Below are positions 16,527-25,648 of a DNA stretch of 64,000 nt, one piece after another; the first letter of the stretch is position 1, and the number at the start of each line of letters is the position of its first letter. The stretch is from Methylocystis sp. L43 (GTDB lineage: Bacteria > Pseudomonadota > Alphaproteobacteria > Rhizobiales > Beijerinckiaceae). The stretch spans positions 62,001-126,000 of the forward strand of contig NZ_JADNRA010000023.1 in assembly GCF_015709525.1 (NCBI RefSeq). Direction: 5' to 3'. A program made the position numbers and the translations under genes. The notes under the pieces were generated by a model that saw only the letters and a list, made by a program, of their open reading frames with translations, was not told where the DNA came from and ran no database searches.

Positions 16527-18473
16527 CTAAATTGCGCTCAGGTCAGCCTTGGCTTGCGCGAGGACTTTCCCAGCTTGTTCGATGCTTGGCTTCAAGGCGA
16601 TTCTCTGAGCCAGAATGTGATCACGAATTTTTGTGAGCGCCTGCGGCCCGTTGATCAGGCTCTGTTCCAATTTTTGTTTCATATCGGCGACGTCGCGATC
16701 GAGCGCGGCGATGTCGCGGGGATCGACACCTTTGGAGGCGTCGAATCTGAACCCGCTTTCGACGACTTGGCGCCACTTCATCAGTTCGCGCGTGAGCGCC
16801 GGTCCGAAGCCCGGCACCTTCGTGATGTGGGCTTCGCTGACGTCCCAAGCCGTTTCTATGTTGTAGCTGGCAAGCATTGCTTTCCGGCCCGGGCCGATTC
16901 CGGGGATCTTGGCCGGTTCGATCTGGATGGCTTCGAGATAACGTTTTCGCTGATCGCGCTCGCGTGCTCTCTCGAGTTCCTGATAGCGGCGCCGACGCAG
17001 GTTCGGGAGATCCAAAAGCTGCTCCTTTTCATGTTGCAGTTGGCGTAAGTGGGTCGTGAACCGTTGGTCGCTGGCATCCTGATCCCAGCGTGCCTTCAAC
17101 GTCTTGAAGTGACCCTCGGCGCGCACCACCGCGTCGCGGAACTTGGCGCTCTCCGAGCCGTCTCCCGATTGCTTCGAAACGCCTGACAGAACGAACAGAC
17201 CGCCAACGATCCAGATGAACGCTGCGGCGGGCATGGCGCCCATCAAGACTACGATAATGGCGATCAATCCGGCATATTTCGCGGCATTCCTAAACCTGCG
17301 TTGTCGTCCCAGAGCGAGAGCCTCCTTTGACGGCGCCGTTTTATTCCAATCGGGCAGATTCGGCGCCGGGCCGGGCGACGGGATCGCCGCTATTCTGGCC
17401 CATACCGAGCCGACATCGATCCTGCCAGTAATGCCGCCTAGTGGCGCGGTCTTGATCACGAAACTGAACAGAACGGCGCCGGTCGCCGCCTCCAATCTGC
17501 ACCACGGACAATGATCAAGCCCGCCAACGTAATAATGAGAAGCGTTGATGCGACAGGCCTTGGTCTGCTTCTCCAGGTTATCCAGATCCGCGACCCATTC
17601 CTTCGCGGTTGGCCGACGGCCATCTTGTACGCCGCTCTGTGCGAAGGCGCGTTCGATCAGCGAGGCGATAGCCGGGGAGGCAATGCCAATGGGTGGCACG
17701 TTCGGAGGCGGCTCCATTTGGAACGTGGAACTGTTGGCGCCGTATGCGAAGCGGAATTCCGCAATCGCTTTCTCGATGCTCATGTCTCCGCGCCCGAGGA
17801 ACCGGCCAGCGAACGGGTGGCGTCCCATGAACAACAGATGGAAAATGAGGATCGCCAGCCCAAAGTTATCGTGGTTCGGCGTTCGGACGACGCCGCGGAA
17901 ACGTTTCCCCTGAAGCTCAGGCGGCGTGAACGTCGGCACGCCGACCTCGCAAAGGTATCGACGCGCGCCGACACTGACTTGGAACGAGTCGCAATCGATC
18001 AGACGGACTGTCGCCTTGTCCGAGACGCAGACGCCGCCATGGTTGACGTCGCCGATCACGCACCCGGTTTCGTGAATGGCGGCGAAAGCGCGGGCCGTAT
18101 TCGCGGCAGATCGGATTAGAAACCGCCAGTCTGCGGCAGGAAACTCGGCCTTGCGGCTGCGTGGACTGTAGAGGTTGTGGATGTCCTTGTGGCCGTCGAC
18201 GCGCGGCATTAGCAGGCCCACAGGCTTGCCGTCGGTGGAGCGCAACAGATCTAGCGGCCATGCGGCCAACGAAAGCAGGCGGTCGTTTTGCAACGACGCC
18301 ATCGTCTCGATCTTGGATGCCTTTTCCGAGGAGACGTCTTGATGATAGAGCTTCGCTACTTGGCCGCTTCGGTCTGCGATTTCGTAGACGGTGCCTTCTC
18401 CGCCTCGTCCAAGCAGTCGCCCGAGAGTAACAGATCCCTTGGAATCTCGGACCTTGGGCAGCGGCTTTGTCAT
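16527..18473 (-). CDS. TerY-P triad Ser/Thr kinase with zinc-ribbon-like, TM and helix-hairpin-helix regions
   Basis: This 648-residue protein has an N-terminal eukaryotic-type kinase domain: glycine loop LGRGGEGTVYE, Lys41 in VAKLY, catalytic loop GDVNHGGV (Asp142, Asn144), metal loop LIDCDSF (Asp162). A CPWC motif follows at about 322-325. A double hydrophobic segment (YAGLIAIIVVLMGAM, AAAFIWIVGGLFVLSG) lies near 400-431, then a coiled coil, and a helix-hairpin-helix pair (IPGIGPGRKAML, VPGFGPALTREL) at about 523-564. This is the kinase of the TerY-phosphorylation triad. The ATG overlaps the phosphatase stop by one base (TAATG). Kinase plus HHH suggests signalling tied to nucleic acid, which is inference. 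Confidence 0.85.
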   Translation of the reverse strand: MTKPLPKVRDSKGSVTLGRLLGRGGEGTVYEIADRSGQVAKLYHQDVSSEKASKIETMASLQNDRLLSLAAWPLDLLRSTDGKPVGLLMPRVDGHKDIHNLYSPRSRKAEFPAADWRFLIRSAANTARAFAAIHETGCVIGDVNHGGVCVSDKATVRLIDCDSFQVSVGARRYLCEVGVPTFTPPELQGKRFRGVVRTPNHDNFGLAILIFHLLFMGRHPFAGRFLGRGDMSIEKAIAEFRFAYGANSSTFQMEPPPNVPPIGIASPAIASLIERAFAQSGVQDGRRPTAKEWVADLDNLEKQTKACRINASHYYVGGLDHCPWCRLEAATGAVLFSFVIKTAPLGGITGRIDVGSVWARIAAIPSPGPAPNLPDWNKTAPSKEALALGRQRRFRNAAKYAGLIAIIVVLMGAMPAAAFIWIVGGLFVLSGVSKQSGDGSESAKFRDAVVRAEGHFKTLKARWDQDASDQRFTTHLRQLQHEKEQLLDLPNLRRRRYQELERARERDQRKRYLEAIQIEPAKIPGIGPGRKAMLASYNIETAWDVSEAHITKVPGFGPALTRELMKWRQVVESGFRFDASKGVDPRDIAALDRDVADMKQKLEQSLINGPQALTKIRDHILAQRIALKPSIEQAGKVLAQAKADLSAI

Positions 18474-19282
18474 TATGACGCTTCGGCAGGGCGTTCAGCC
18501 GCCTCGACTCTTGTCGCGAGGATGAGGGTCTTGTCGTCGTCGGTTCGGTCACATACCGCGGGCGAGGATAGGTACCGCTCCAGCCCGCCGGACAATGCGA
18601 CGTCGAGGCCTTCTGCCGTCGACAATCTCACGGGACCGAAAATCTTCTCGAAGAACGGGGCGTGGACGCTCTTGGTCGCATAATGCAGGACCAGAGACTC
18701 GATGCCATCTGTGAATAGCGCGACTTCGTCAACCTTCCTTGGAACGAGGTCGAAAGCCATACGGTCCGCGGCGCCGCTCTCCGTGACGAAAAAGGTCGAA
18801 TTGGCGTAGACGCCTCGTTGCGGCCAATGCACCCATGCCCATTCGCCTCCCTCGTCGGCGACGACCATCGCGCCATCGCCGACCTGCAAGAAAGCGGCGC
18901 CGTCCTCCCCGATGACGGCGACGAGAAGAGTGCACGCGTAATCCCGCAGGGTTGTCCCCGCGTCCGTGGCGCGAAGGGAGATGGCCTCCTGGACCATTTC
19001 GACCCAAGAGCGGGCCTCGTCGAGGCAGAGGTCCGAGACTCGTCCCCCGCGAGCGAGGAAGACCTCGACGGCCTCTACGATGGTTCGGCATGCCAAATCG
19101 GACCCTTCGTCCGCCAAGGCGGCGCTGCCGGCTCCATCTGAAACGACGAGCGCTATCACCGTTCCGCCGTCGCGGTCCGTCAGGACTTGGCAGGCATGGC
19201 TGTCTTGACAAACCGTCCCTTGCTTTACATGCGACGAACCAATCGCCGAGGCGGCTGCAATCCGCCATCCGCTATGGATCAT
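18473..19282 (-). CDS. PP2C-type protein phosphatase of the TerY-P triad
   Basis: This 269-residue phosphatase starts at [12 protein letters not shown], whose ATG overlaps the vWA stop as ATGA; an in-frame ATG at 19297 is an alternative. PP2C landmarks are present: [15 protein letters not shown], the metal-binding VVSDGAGSA (Asp49) and LFTDGIESL, and a final Asp in RTDDDKT. It would reverse phosphorylation by the kinase encoded next. The three genes form one operon on the minus strand, vWA then PP2C then kinase. Confidence 0.87.
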   Translation of the reverse strand: MIHSGWRIAAASAIGSSHVKQGTVCQDSHACQVLTDRDGGTVIALVVSDGAGSAALADEGSDLACRTIVEAVEVFLARGGRVSDLCLDEARSWVEMVQEAISLRATDAGTTLRDYACTLLVAVIGEDGAAFLQVGDGAMVVADEGGEWAWVHWPQRGVYANSTFFVTESGAADRMAFDLVPRKVDEVALFTDGIESLVLHYATKSVHAPFFEKIFGPVRLSTAEGLDVALSGGLERYLSSPAVCDRTDDDKTLILATRVEAAERPAEAS

Positions 19283-19956
19283 CCGGCAAAAGCCCATCCG
19301 TCAGGCGCCGTCGGGTTCGCGAGCGGCACGGCGTCGCCGGGTTGCGAGTGAGATACCGACCCGAGCGAGTTGGAGAGCCACTGGAAGAGTTCGCGAAACT
19401 GCAAACCTTTCAGCTTCAACGGCTGACGGACGGAGATCTGAGCAAGCGTTTCGAAATTGGCTCCTTCGACGCCGACCGCATAGAATTGGAATGCCTTGGA
19501 TTGTTCGCCCTCGCGAACCATATCTGCGGCGTGTCGCCAAGAGTCGGTCGGTCCGCCATCCGTGATCAGGAAAATCCACGGGCGGTAATAGGCGACGCCG
19601 TTACTCTTGTAGACTTCCTTTCGTTGCCGGACGAGTTCGAGTCCCTGAGTTATTGCGGCGCCCATCGGGGTATCCCCGATTACCGACAGCGTCGGCGGGA
19701 CGAATATATCGGCGGTCGCAAATTCCGATATCGTTTGGACGGGGCCAAAGCCCACGATGCCGATTTCGACTCGCTTGGCAGCGAGACTGTCGCTCATCAA
19801 CTCGTCCTTGAAAGCAATCAGGCCGGCATTCAGCTCGTCGATTGGTCGGCCCCGCATGGAAACGGAAGTGTCCAGCAGCAAAAGACATGGACAACGCGGC
19901 TCCGGATTGTCGGTGAAATCATCCGCGTTGAATGGGATCTGATCGAAACTGGACAT
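19279..19956 (-). CDS. TerY-like von Willebrand A protein of the TerY-P triad
   Basis: This 225-residue protein is a stand-alone vWA domain with an intact metal-ion site: DTSVS at 29-33, a Thr in GDTPMGAA and ITDGGPTD. It matches the TerY subgroup that is encoded with a PP2C phosphatase and a Ser/Thr kinase. The start ATG at 19956 follows GGAGG in the upstream sequence on its strand. It is the first gene of the triad. The 164-base gap to the divergent hipB must contain both promoters. The membrane tellurium proteins (TerC and similar) are not seen nearby. Confidence 0.87.
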   Translation of the reverse strand: MSSFDQIPFNADDFTDNPEPRCPCLLLLDTSVSMRGRPIDELNAGLIAFKDELMSDSLAAKRVEIGIVGFGPVQTISEFATADIFVPPTLSVIGDTPMGAAITQGLELVRQRKEVYKSNGVAYYRPWIFLITDGGPTDSWRHAADMVREGEQSKAFQFYAVGVEGANFETLAQISVRQPLKLKGLQFRELFQWLSNSLGSVSHSQPGDAVPLANPTAPDGWAFAG

Positions 19957-20105
19957 TCGGGCCTCCTTGAAACTTTCGCCATAATGACTCCATGCATTTC
20001 CGGATCGTCAAGGGACCGTCCGGTCGCCGCGCCTGCGTCTCGAATGGGAGGTAACGCCTCTGATCGCCGACGGACCGGCGCTTACATCTAGGCAAATTGT
20101 AATCT

Positions 20106-20118
20106 TTGTGCTACACAA
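20106..20118. promoter_or_regulatory. Putative HipB operator (TTGTG-CTA-CACAA)
   Basis: A perfect 5-3-5 inverted repeat ends two bases before the hipB ATG and is flanked by a wider AATTGT (20095-20100) / ACAATT (20115-20120) pair. A palindrome at this position suits autorepression by the HTH antitoxin. No experimental site of this sequence is known to me. Confidence 0.4.
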
Positions 20119-20120
20119 TT

Positions 20121-20483
20121 ATGTTTTCTGTAGCGCCAAGGCTCCAAGTGCCCACTCCTCACAATCCTCCCGCCGCAGTGCGCCGTGCGCTACGCAAGCT
20201 CGGGGCGGACATTCACGACGCCCGCCGACGCCGGCGGCTGCCGATGGCTGTGGTGGCCGAACGCGCCTTCACCTCCCGATCGACCCTGCAAAGGGTCGAG
20301 GCCGGGGACACCAACGTCAGCATCGGCATTTATGCCGGAGTCCTCCAGGCGCTTGGGTTGCTCGACGGGCTGAGCGAAGTCGCCGACATCGGCAATGACA
20401 GCGTCGGCCAAGCGCTTGCGAGCGCCGACCTGCCCAAGCGCGTCCACCTCAAGCGGCCAAAGGGATCGCCTCGCGATGGCTGA
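20121..20483 (+). CDS. hipB: HipB-like HTH antitoxin
   Basis: This 120-residue protein has a Cro/C1-type helix-turn-helix: LGADIHDARRRRRLPMAV, RAFTSRSTLQRVEAGD, VSIGIYAGVLQALGL. The ATG at 20121 was preferred over a TTG at 20106 that lies in the palindrome. In HipBA modules the antitoxin binds both DNA and the kinase. The gene overlaps hipA by 8 bases, as is usual for coupled toxin-antitoxin pairs. It is divergent from the TerY-P triad. Confidence 0.8.
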   Translation: MFSVAPRLQVPTPHNPPAAVRRALRKLGADIHDARRRRRLPMAVVAERAFTSRSTLQRVEAGDTNVSIGIYAGVLQALGLLDGLSEVADIGNDSVGQALASADLPKRVHLKRPKGSPRDG

Positions 20484-21723
20484 CTTCGAAGTCGACATCG
20501 ATCTCAAGGGACGCACGCGCCCGGTCGGAAGGGCGAGGAGCAATCGCGTCCGGGGCGTGGAGACGATCCTCTTCGAATATGACGACGCCTGGCTCGATGA
20601 CGCGGACCGCTTCTCGCTTCAGCCTGCTCTCGCATTGACCCGCGGCGCCTTCGCGCCTCCTGCCGGTCTCGCGACTTTCGGCTCGATCGGAGACTCTGCG
20701 CCAGACACCTGGGGTCGGCGGTTGATGCAGCGTGCGGAACGTCGGCTCGCCGAACGCGAAGGCCGCGCTGTCCGTACGCTCTCGGAAAGCGACTACCTGC
20801 TGGGAGTCGCCGATGAGACCCGGCTTGGCGCGCTCCGGTTTCGTCGGGTCGGTGACGAGGTCTTCCAGGCGCCGATCGGGGCAGGCGTGCCAGCCCTGAT
20901 CGAGCTTGGTCGTCTGCTCCAGATCACCGAGCGGATTCTCCGGGACGAGGAAACAGCCGACGACCTTCAACTCATCTTCGCGCCCGGCTCCTCCCTCGGC
21001 GGCGCGCGGCCGAAGGCGTCAATCATCGACCAACACGGCCAACTCTCCATCGCCAAGTTTCCCAAGGAGACCGATGATTACAGCATAGAGACCTGGGAGG
21101 GGATCGCGCTGCGGCTGGCCGGCCAAGCCGGCATCGTCACGCCGCAACATGAACTCGTCGACGTTGCCGGCAAAGCGGCCATGCTGTCGCGACGGTTCGA
21201 TCGCCACGGCGCGATCCGCCTCCCGTTCCTGTCCGCTATGGCGATGATGGGCGCCAAGGATGGCGAGCGTGGCAGCTACCCCGAGATTGTAGATGCCCTT
21301 GCCCAACATGGCGCGCAGGGAAAGGCCGACGCCCACGCACTCTACCGGCGCGTCGTCTTCAATGTGCTGATCTCCAATGTCGATGATCATCTGCGCAACC
21401 ACGGCTTCCTCTGGCTCGGCAAGGCAGGATGGTCGCTCTCGCCCGCCTATGACCTCAATCCGACGCCAACGGACCTCAGGGCGCGCGTACTGACGACAAA
21501 CATCGACCTCGACGAGGGCACGTGCTCGCTCGATCTTCTGGAGAAGGCTTCAGAGTATTTCGCGCTGACGCTGCCGCAGGCACGCGCAATCATCAAGGAG
21601 GTCGCGGCGGTGACGGCGACATGGCGTGACGCCGCCAAGGCTGTCGGAGCGCGCTCGGCCGAGATCACCCGCATGGCCAGCGCTTTTGAGCACGATGATC
21701 TCAAGCGGGCGCTCGCGCTTTGA
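20476..21723 (+). CDS. hipA: HipA-like serine/threonine kinase toxin
   Basis: This 415-residue protein starts at MADFEVDIDLKG inside the hipB frame. It has the HipA N-terminal region (to about residue 110), the glycine-rich GSSLGGARPKA loop typical of HipA, a catalytic loop SNVDDHLRNHGF and a metal-binding loop PAYDLNPTP. All key residues seem intact, so it is probably an active kinase. Known HipA proteins phosphorylate aminoacyl-tRNA synthetases and cause growth arrest; the target here is unknown. An addiction role on the conjugative element is likely. Confidence 0.88.
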   Translation: MADFEVDIDLKGRTRPVGRARSNRVRGVETILFEYDDAWLDDADRFSLQPALALTRGAFAPPAGLATFGSIGDSAPDTWGRRLMQRAERRLAEREGRAVRTLSESDYLLGVADETRLGALRFRRVGDEVFQAPIGAGVPALIELGRLLQITERILRDEETADDLQLIFAPGSSLGGARPKASIIDQHGQLSIAKFPKETDDYSIETWEGIALRLAGQAGIVTPQHELVDVAGKAAMLSRRFDRHGAIRLPFLSAMAMMGAKDGERGSYPEIVDALAQHGAQGKADAHALYRRVVFNVLISNVDDHLRNHGFLWLGKAGWSLSPAYDLNPTPTDLRARVLTTNIDLDEGTCSLDLLEKASEYFALTLPQARAIIKEVAAVTATWRDAAKAVGARSAEITRMASAFEHDDLKRALAL

Positions 21724-21860
21724 CCAGTCCGTCCTGTTTCCTCGCAGACCATTGGGTTCTGCGCCAGGCGCGCCGATCGACGTCACTGCCGTCGACCTCG
21801 TCGAAGACATGACCAGCTGAGCGCAGGAGGAGCGACCTGAAGCTGCAGGTCCGAGCAACA

Positions 21861-24827
21861 CTATCGGCTTTCGCCCTCGGATTCCGACCGCCTAGGCTGC
21901 GCCAGCTCGCGATTGATGCGCGCCGCATTCTCCTGATCGACGCGCCGCTGCTCTTCCTCCTGTTTCAGCACGCGCGATTGCTGGTCGCGAAGGTTCTGCA
22001 TCTGCTCGCTCTGTCGGGGATCGGCGGGCATTTCGCGGCGCGTGTTGTCCTCCATGGATCGATCAGCTTCACGCGCGCTTGCGGCCTCGCCCTGCGAGCG
22101 ATCGCGGGGCTGGTCGTTCGTTTGCGCAGCCTTTGCTTCCTTGCCGGCCTGCGCGCGGTTGCCTTGTTCCGTTTCGCGCGCCGCTTCGCGATCCACTCGC
22201 CCGCGAATATCCTGTAGGCGCATTTCGCGCTCGGCCGCCGTCGAGGTCGGACCTTCGGCGCGGGCGGGTTCGTCTCGTTTGTCTTGCCGCGCCATGGGCG
22301 CGGCCTGCTGATTTTCATCCGACTGGCCCTGGCCTTCGGCAATCCGCGCGCGGTTCATTTCGATCTCGGCGCGAAGTTCGCGAATGCGATCCTGCATCTC
22401 GGGATTTGTGATTTTATAGCCATGCTCGGCGGCGTGCCGCGCGACCGTCTCCTTGTAAGCGTCGCTCCCGGTGATGTTGAGCGTTTCCCACTTTTCGGAC
22501 GCCACTTTGAGCGCGGCGTTGACGGAATCCGCGTTATTCCAGTCGCGAATATCGAGCTGCTTCCCATTGTCGACAAAGGCAAGCACTTGCAGCGCGCCGG
22601 TCGCATCGTGTCGGTGGTAATGGATCTCGTCGCCCTTACGCTCGAACGTGATAATCGGCCCGAGGTCACGCGCGGGCTCCGGCTTCACGTAGCGGTCGCC
22701 CTGCACATCCGCCTTTTGCTGTTCGAGATTGGTTTGCGCGGCGATGGCTTCGTCGGCCTTGTCGAGTAGCCGGCGCGACTGTTCGGCGAATTGCGCGCGC
22801 GCCTCATCGTCGGGAAGCGCCTTGTCGATTTTCGCAATCGTATCGGCCATGCTGTCGCGCGCGGCGATCATCGTTTCGGTTGTTCGCATGGGGCCTTTCT
22901 CCTCTATGTCGGTCGACGGCGCGCGACCGCTTAGAGCGCTCTGGGCGCGGTGCTGAAAATGCGCGATAGCGGCGCTCGGCGCGCCGTCCAACGGTCGGCT
23001 TAGAGCGCTGATGGCGCGCGGCACGACAAAAACTTTGCCGGGCTGCGTTCGCGAGGATTTCAGCTCGGTTACTCGAGCGGCCGGCACGTCCACATAAATT
23101 ATCCGTGCGGCGACACCTGGCTTCGCATAAGCCGCAGCCGTCTCCATATCGGCGGCAAACAGCGCGCCGCGACGATCGCCGCCGCTGTCGAGACGATAAA
23201 GGCGCACGGCGCCCGGCGCTGGCGGCGGCGATCGACGCGGCGACAGGGCGGCGACGTTCCGCCATTGGCGGGCGGCATCCTGCGCGCGCCGCCGGCCTTC
23301 CTCGCGCGTCGGTCTGTGAATTTCACGGTTCTTCACACGCTCGATGCGCCGGCGAACGCTCGGCGGCGCAATGCCACGCGCCAGCATCTTCACGTCTTTA
23401 AGCTTGTAGGCTGGCGCGTGCGCCTGATCGAACCGCCGGACATTCTCCATGGCGATCCCGCGGACGCGGGCTTCGGCCGCGAGCGTGTCGCGCCAGCGCG
23501 AAAAATCCTGAATTTTTGGGTCGAGCCGCTTGCCGTCGTCCCGGACAAGTCGAACCGCCGCATGCACATGAATATGCTCTCGGTTCGTATGCATCACGAA
23601 AACATACTCATGTCCGGCAAACGCGCGCGCCAGGGTCGCCCGCGCGGCGTCCATAAACGCCGCTTTGTCCGTGCCGGGCTTGGCGCTCAAAATGACATGC
23701 GCAAAGTCGCGCGGCGCGCTCGATCGCATATGCGGCCGCCAGGATTTGGCGATTTCCAGGCTGACATTGGCCTCACGCGACGCGGCGCGCGGTGGGCGGT
23801 TCGGCAGCTCGCGCGCGAGGCGCTCGGCTTCATCTTTGAGCACACGGCCGTCCGGCCCAAATACCTCGATCTCACCGCCGCGGGTAAGTCGAGCCAGCGC
23901 CGTCGTGGCGCCCTCGACCCCATGCGCCCATTTCGGGTCGGTAAATTCGGCGTCCCGGCCGAATGCGCCCTCCAACCGATCGCGCAAACCGTCAATCGAC
24001 CGCTGATTGTCGTAGATCCGGTGAAGCCGGCCGCCCGCATTGCGCTCGCGACTCGCGGCCGTCATGACGATGTCGACGCGGCTATGCGCGCCATGCTGCG
24101 AAAGCCGCCATGCATAGTGATGGCCGCGAAGAGCCTCCGTAAGCGCGTCTTGCGCCTGCGTTGCCTCCAGCCTGCGGTCGAACCGCATTGCGAACTGCAG
24201 CACGTCGTTGGACGGCGCGCGGCCATCTTCGGCGCGCCACGTGGCGGCGAAGTCGGCGACGGAGCGCTGCCCGGTGATCATCAACCCATCATGGCGCTCC
24301 AGCGTCAGTTCGCCCTTGTCGCTCTGATAGTTCAGAAGCGATTTCGCCCGTGCCGCGCCAGAACCGAAACTCGCGATCTTGACGACCGCCGCCTGCGAGC
24401 CGGCCGCAAGATTAGCCTTCGCGATCAAGGCGGACCGCACGGATGCGATCGCTGCGCCCGTCGCCGGCGCGCGGCCGCCCAGTGCCGGCGATGAGGGTCG
24501 CGCCGTTTGCGCAACCGCGGCGGGCGCACGCGCCGAGACGTCGGTCTGCGAAACGCTGCCCTTCGCTGCGACCGCGCGCTTCACGCGCAATTCATCGTCG
24601 GCCCGGGACTTCTCGCCTGGCGCCGGCGCGCGCGGCCCTGTGTCCGGCCGCTCGTCGTGTCGGGGCCGGGGCGCCGCGCGCGAGCTGTTGGCTGTTTGCG
24701 CGCGGTAACGCTCAGCCGATTGCACCGCAGCCGCAAGATCGTCCAGCGCCGCCCGATTCTTCGCCGCAAGACGACGCTGCAAGCCTTCCGTCAGAATCGA
24801 AAGATCAAGCGCCGCGAGAGTCGTCAT
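21861..24827 (-). CDS. MOBP-type relaxase with C-terminal LPD7-like domain
   Basis: This 988-residue relaxase nicks oriT and pilots the strand. The start ATG overlaps the MobC-like stop as ATGA. After an Ala/Arg-rich region of about 150 residues comes the nicking motif SLLNYQSDKGELTLER (Tyr about 167), like the VirD2 Tyr motif. The metal-binding His triad HTNREHIHVH is at about 413-422, so roughly 200 residues separate the two, far more than in VirD2. The C-terminal half has an LPD7-type region (about 722-815: GPIITFERKGDEIHYHRHD, VLAFVDNGKQLDIRDW) and a long charged Gln/Arg/Glu coiled tail. A longer reading from 24938 overlaps mobC. Confidence 0.88.
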   Translation of the reverse strand: MTTLAALDLSILTEGLQRRLAAKNRAALDDLAAAVQSAERYRAQTANSSRAAPRPRHDERPDTGPRAPAPGEKSRADDELRVKRAVAAKGSVSQTDVSARAPAAVAQTARPSSPALGGRAPATGAAIASVRSALIAKANLAAGSQAAVVKIASFGSGAARAKSLLNYQSDKGELTLERHDGLMITGQRSVADFAATWRAEDGRAPSNDVLQFAMRFDRRLEATQAQDALTEALRGHHYAWRLSQHGAHSRVDIVMTAASRERNAGGRLHRIYDNQRSIDGLRDRLEGAFGRDAEFTDPKWAHGVEGATTALARLTRGGEIEVFGPDGRVLKDEAERLARELPNRPPRAASREANVSLEIAKSWRPHMRSSAPRDFAHVILSAKPGTDKAAFMDAARATLARAFAGHEYVFVMHTNREHIHVHAAVRLVRDDGKRLDPKIQDFSRWRDTLAAEARVRGIAMENVRRFDQAHAPAYKLKDVKMLARGIAPPSVRRRIERVKNREIHRPTREEGRRRAQDAARQWRNVAALSPRRSPPPAPGAVRLYRLDSGGDRRGALFAADMETAAAYAKPGVAARIIYVDVPAARVTELKSSRTQPGKVFVVPRAISALSRPLDGAPSAAIAHFQHRAQSALSGRAPSTDIEEKGPMRTTETMIAARDSMADTIAKIDKALPDDEARAQFAEQSRRLLDKADEAIAAQTNLEQQKADVQGDRYVKPEPARDLGPIITFERKGDEIHYHRHDATGALQVLAFVDNGKQLDIRDWNNADSVNAALKVASEKWETLNITGSDAYKETVARHAAEHGYKITNPEMQDRIRELRAEIEMNRARIAEGQGQSDENQQAAPMARQDKRDEPARAEGPTSTAAEREMRLQDIRGRVDREAARETEQGNRAQAGKEAKAAQTNDQPRDRSQGEAASAREADRSMEDNTRREMPADPRQSEQMQNLRDQQSRVLKQEEEQRRVDQENAARINRELAQPRRSESEGESR

Positions 24828-25231
24828 GAGGCGCAGTCCTTCTCGATCGCCGTCTCGGCGCGTCTCCGCGCTCGATACGTCAATGACGCGTAGAGCGCGT
24901 CGAGCGTCCGCATGATCCCATGCGCTTCGATAAGCCACGCGCGCACATTCTCTCCCGGGAAAGCGTTGCCCGCGTTCATATGATGAACGGCTTGATTGAG
25001 ATTAACGCCGATCGCGCGCAGCTGTCGCGTCAATTCGACGACTTCGACGCGTCCTTCGCCGTCAAACGTCGGCCCCATGTCGCTGGCCGCGCGAACCATG
25101 CGACGCAGCGCTTCTGTTGTCGTCAGATTCCTCGCTTCGCAGAATGACAGAAACGCCGCCGCCTCCGTCTCATCGACGCGGAAACCGATAAATCGCGTCT
25201 TGCGCCGATCGTAATGTCGCTTGTCCGCCAT
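24824..25231 (-). CDS. MobC/TraJ-like relaxosome accessory protein
   Basis: This 135-residue protein starts at MADKRHYDRRKTR. A basic N-terminus leads into a ribbon-helix-helix-like stretch (RFIGFRVDETEAAAFLSFCEARNL) and then the MobC-type motif RQLRAIGVNLNQAVHHMN. Such proteins bind the oriT inverted repeat and recruit the relaxase. It lies directly beside the predicted oriT and is coupled to the relaxase gene by ATGA. The position equals that of traJ in RP4. An upstream in-frame start at 25309 would lie within oriT and was not used. Confidence 0.85.
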   Translation of the reverse strand: MADKRHYDRRKTRFIGFRVDETEAAAFLSFCEARNLTTTEALRRMVRAASDMGPTFDGEGRVEVVELTRQLRAIGVNLNQAVHHMNAGNAFPGENVRAWLIEAHGIMRTLDALYASLTYRARRRAETAIEKDCAS

Positions 25232-25247
25232 TCGTCGATCGTCCTTA

Positions 25248-25281
25248 GCGTCCGGTTTGCCTTTGGCAAACTGCCGGACGC
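25248..25281. repeat. Imperfect oriT-proximal hairpin
   Basis: GCGTCCGG-TTTGCC pairs with GGCAAA-CTG-CCGGACGC around a TTT loop, an 8-bp and a 6-bp stem separated by a 3-base bulge. It lies between mobC and the nick site and overlaps the probable mobC promoter region. It may be a relaxosome binding site or an attenuator. Confidence 0.6.
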
Positions 25282-25312
25282 GAACATGGCCGGCGCGGCG
25301 AGCGCACATACA

Positions 25313-25345
25313 GATTTTGTTTCACAAAATCCCTATCCTGCCACT
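25313..25345 (+). other. Predicted origin of transfer (oriT) with nic site
   Basis: An 8-bp perfect inverted repeat, GATTTTGT-TTC-ACAAAATC (25313-25331), is followed directly by CCCTATCCTGCC. TATCCTG|C matches the RP4/Ti-type MOBP nick consensus, with predicted cleavage between 25340 and 25341 on the plus strand. The arrangement (traJ-like gene, inverted repeat, nic, AT-richer spacer, traK-like gene) is that of RP4. If correct, the plus strand from 25341 rightwards enters the recipient first and the relaxase and virB genes enter last. Confidence 0.8.
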
Positions 25346-25622
25346 CATCACCACTCTTCGCTTTGTATACGGCAAAACCCTCATTTTCTCAACGTTTTTC
25401 GAGGCTTTGTGCGGTTTTCAAAGCAGTCTCGGAACACTCTCAGCGCACTATCAAGAGAGTCTCACGAGGCTCTTAGATCAACATCGAAAGCGTCTCACAC
25501 AGAGACCCAGCGGACTCGCATAAAATTCTCACCGTCGCATCAGGCGCATATTAGCTCGATCTCCAAGATGCTCTCGCATCGTTGTCATAAAGGTCTTGCG
25601 TAAGGAAGGGAGTGGGTCTAAA
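25346..25622. other. oriT leading-side spacer, no gene seen
   Basis: The DNA between nic and the traK-like gene is less GC-rich than its surroundings and contains short repeats, including GTCTCAC at 25459-25465 and 25492-25498. In RP4 the equivalent stretch is the bent TraK binding region. Binding of the neighbouring gene product here is inference. Confidence 0.45.
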
Positions 25623-25644
25623 TAGTTGCCATTTTATTAGAGGC
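25623..25644 (+). promoter_or_regulatory. Shared 22-bp motif, copy 2 (before traK-like gene)
   Basis: This copy matches the virB1 upstream copy (736-757) at 19 of 22 positions. It ends 4 bases before the ATG at 25649 and includes the AGAGG that would act as ribosome binding site, so here it overlaps the translation start region. A repressor operator is one explanation. Confidence 0.4.
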
Positions 25645-25648
25645 TCGC

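Noticed and set aside
18952-20091. 379-codon plus-strand frame across PP2C and vWA genes
   Set aside because: Shadow of two genes with intact catalytic motifs on the minus strand.
23265-24494. 409-codon plus-strand frame inside the relaxase gene
   Set aside because: It lies wholly opposite the relaxase, whose catalytic motifs are on the minus strand; composition is arginine-rich.
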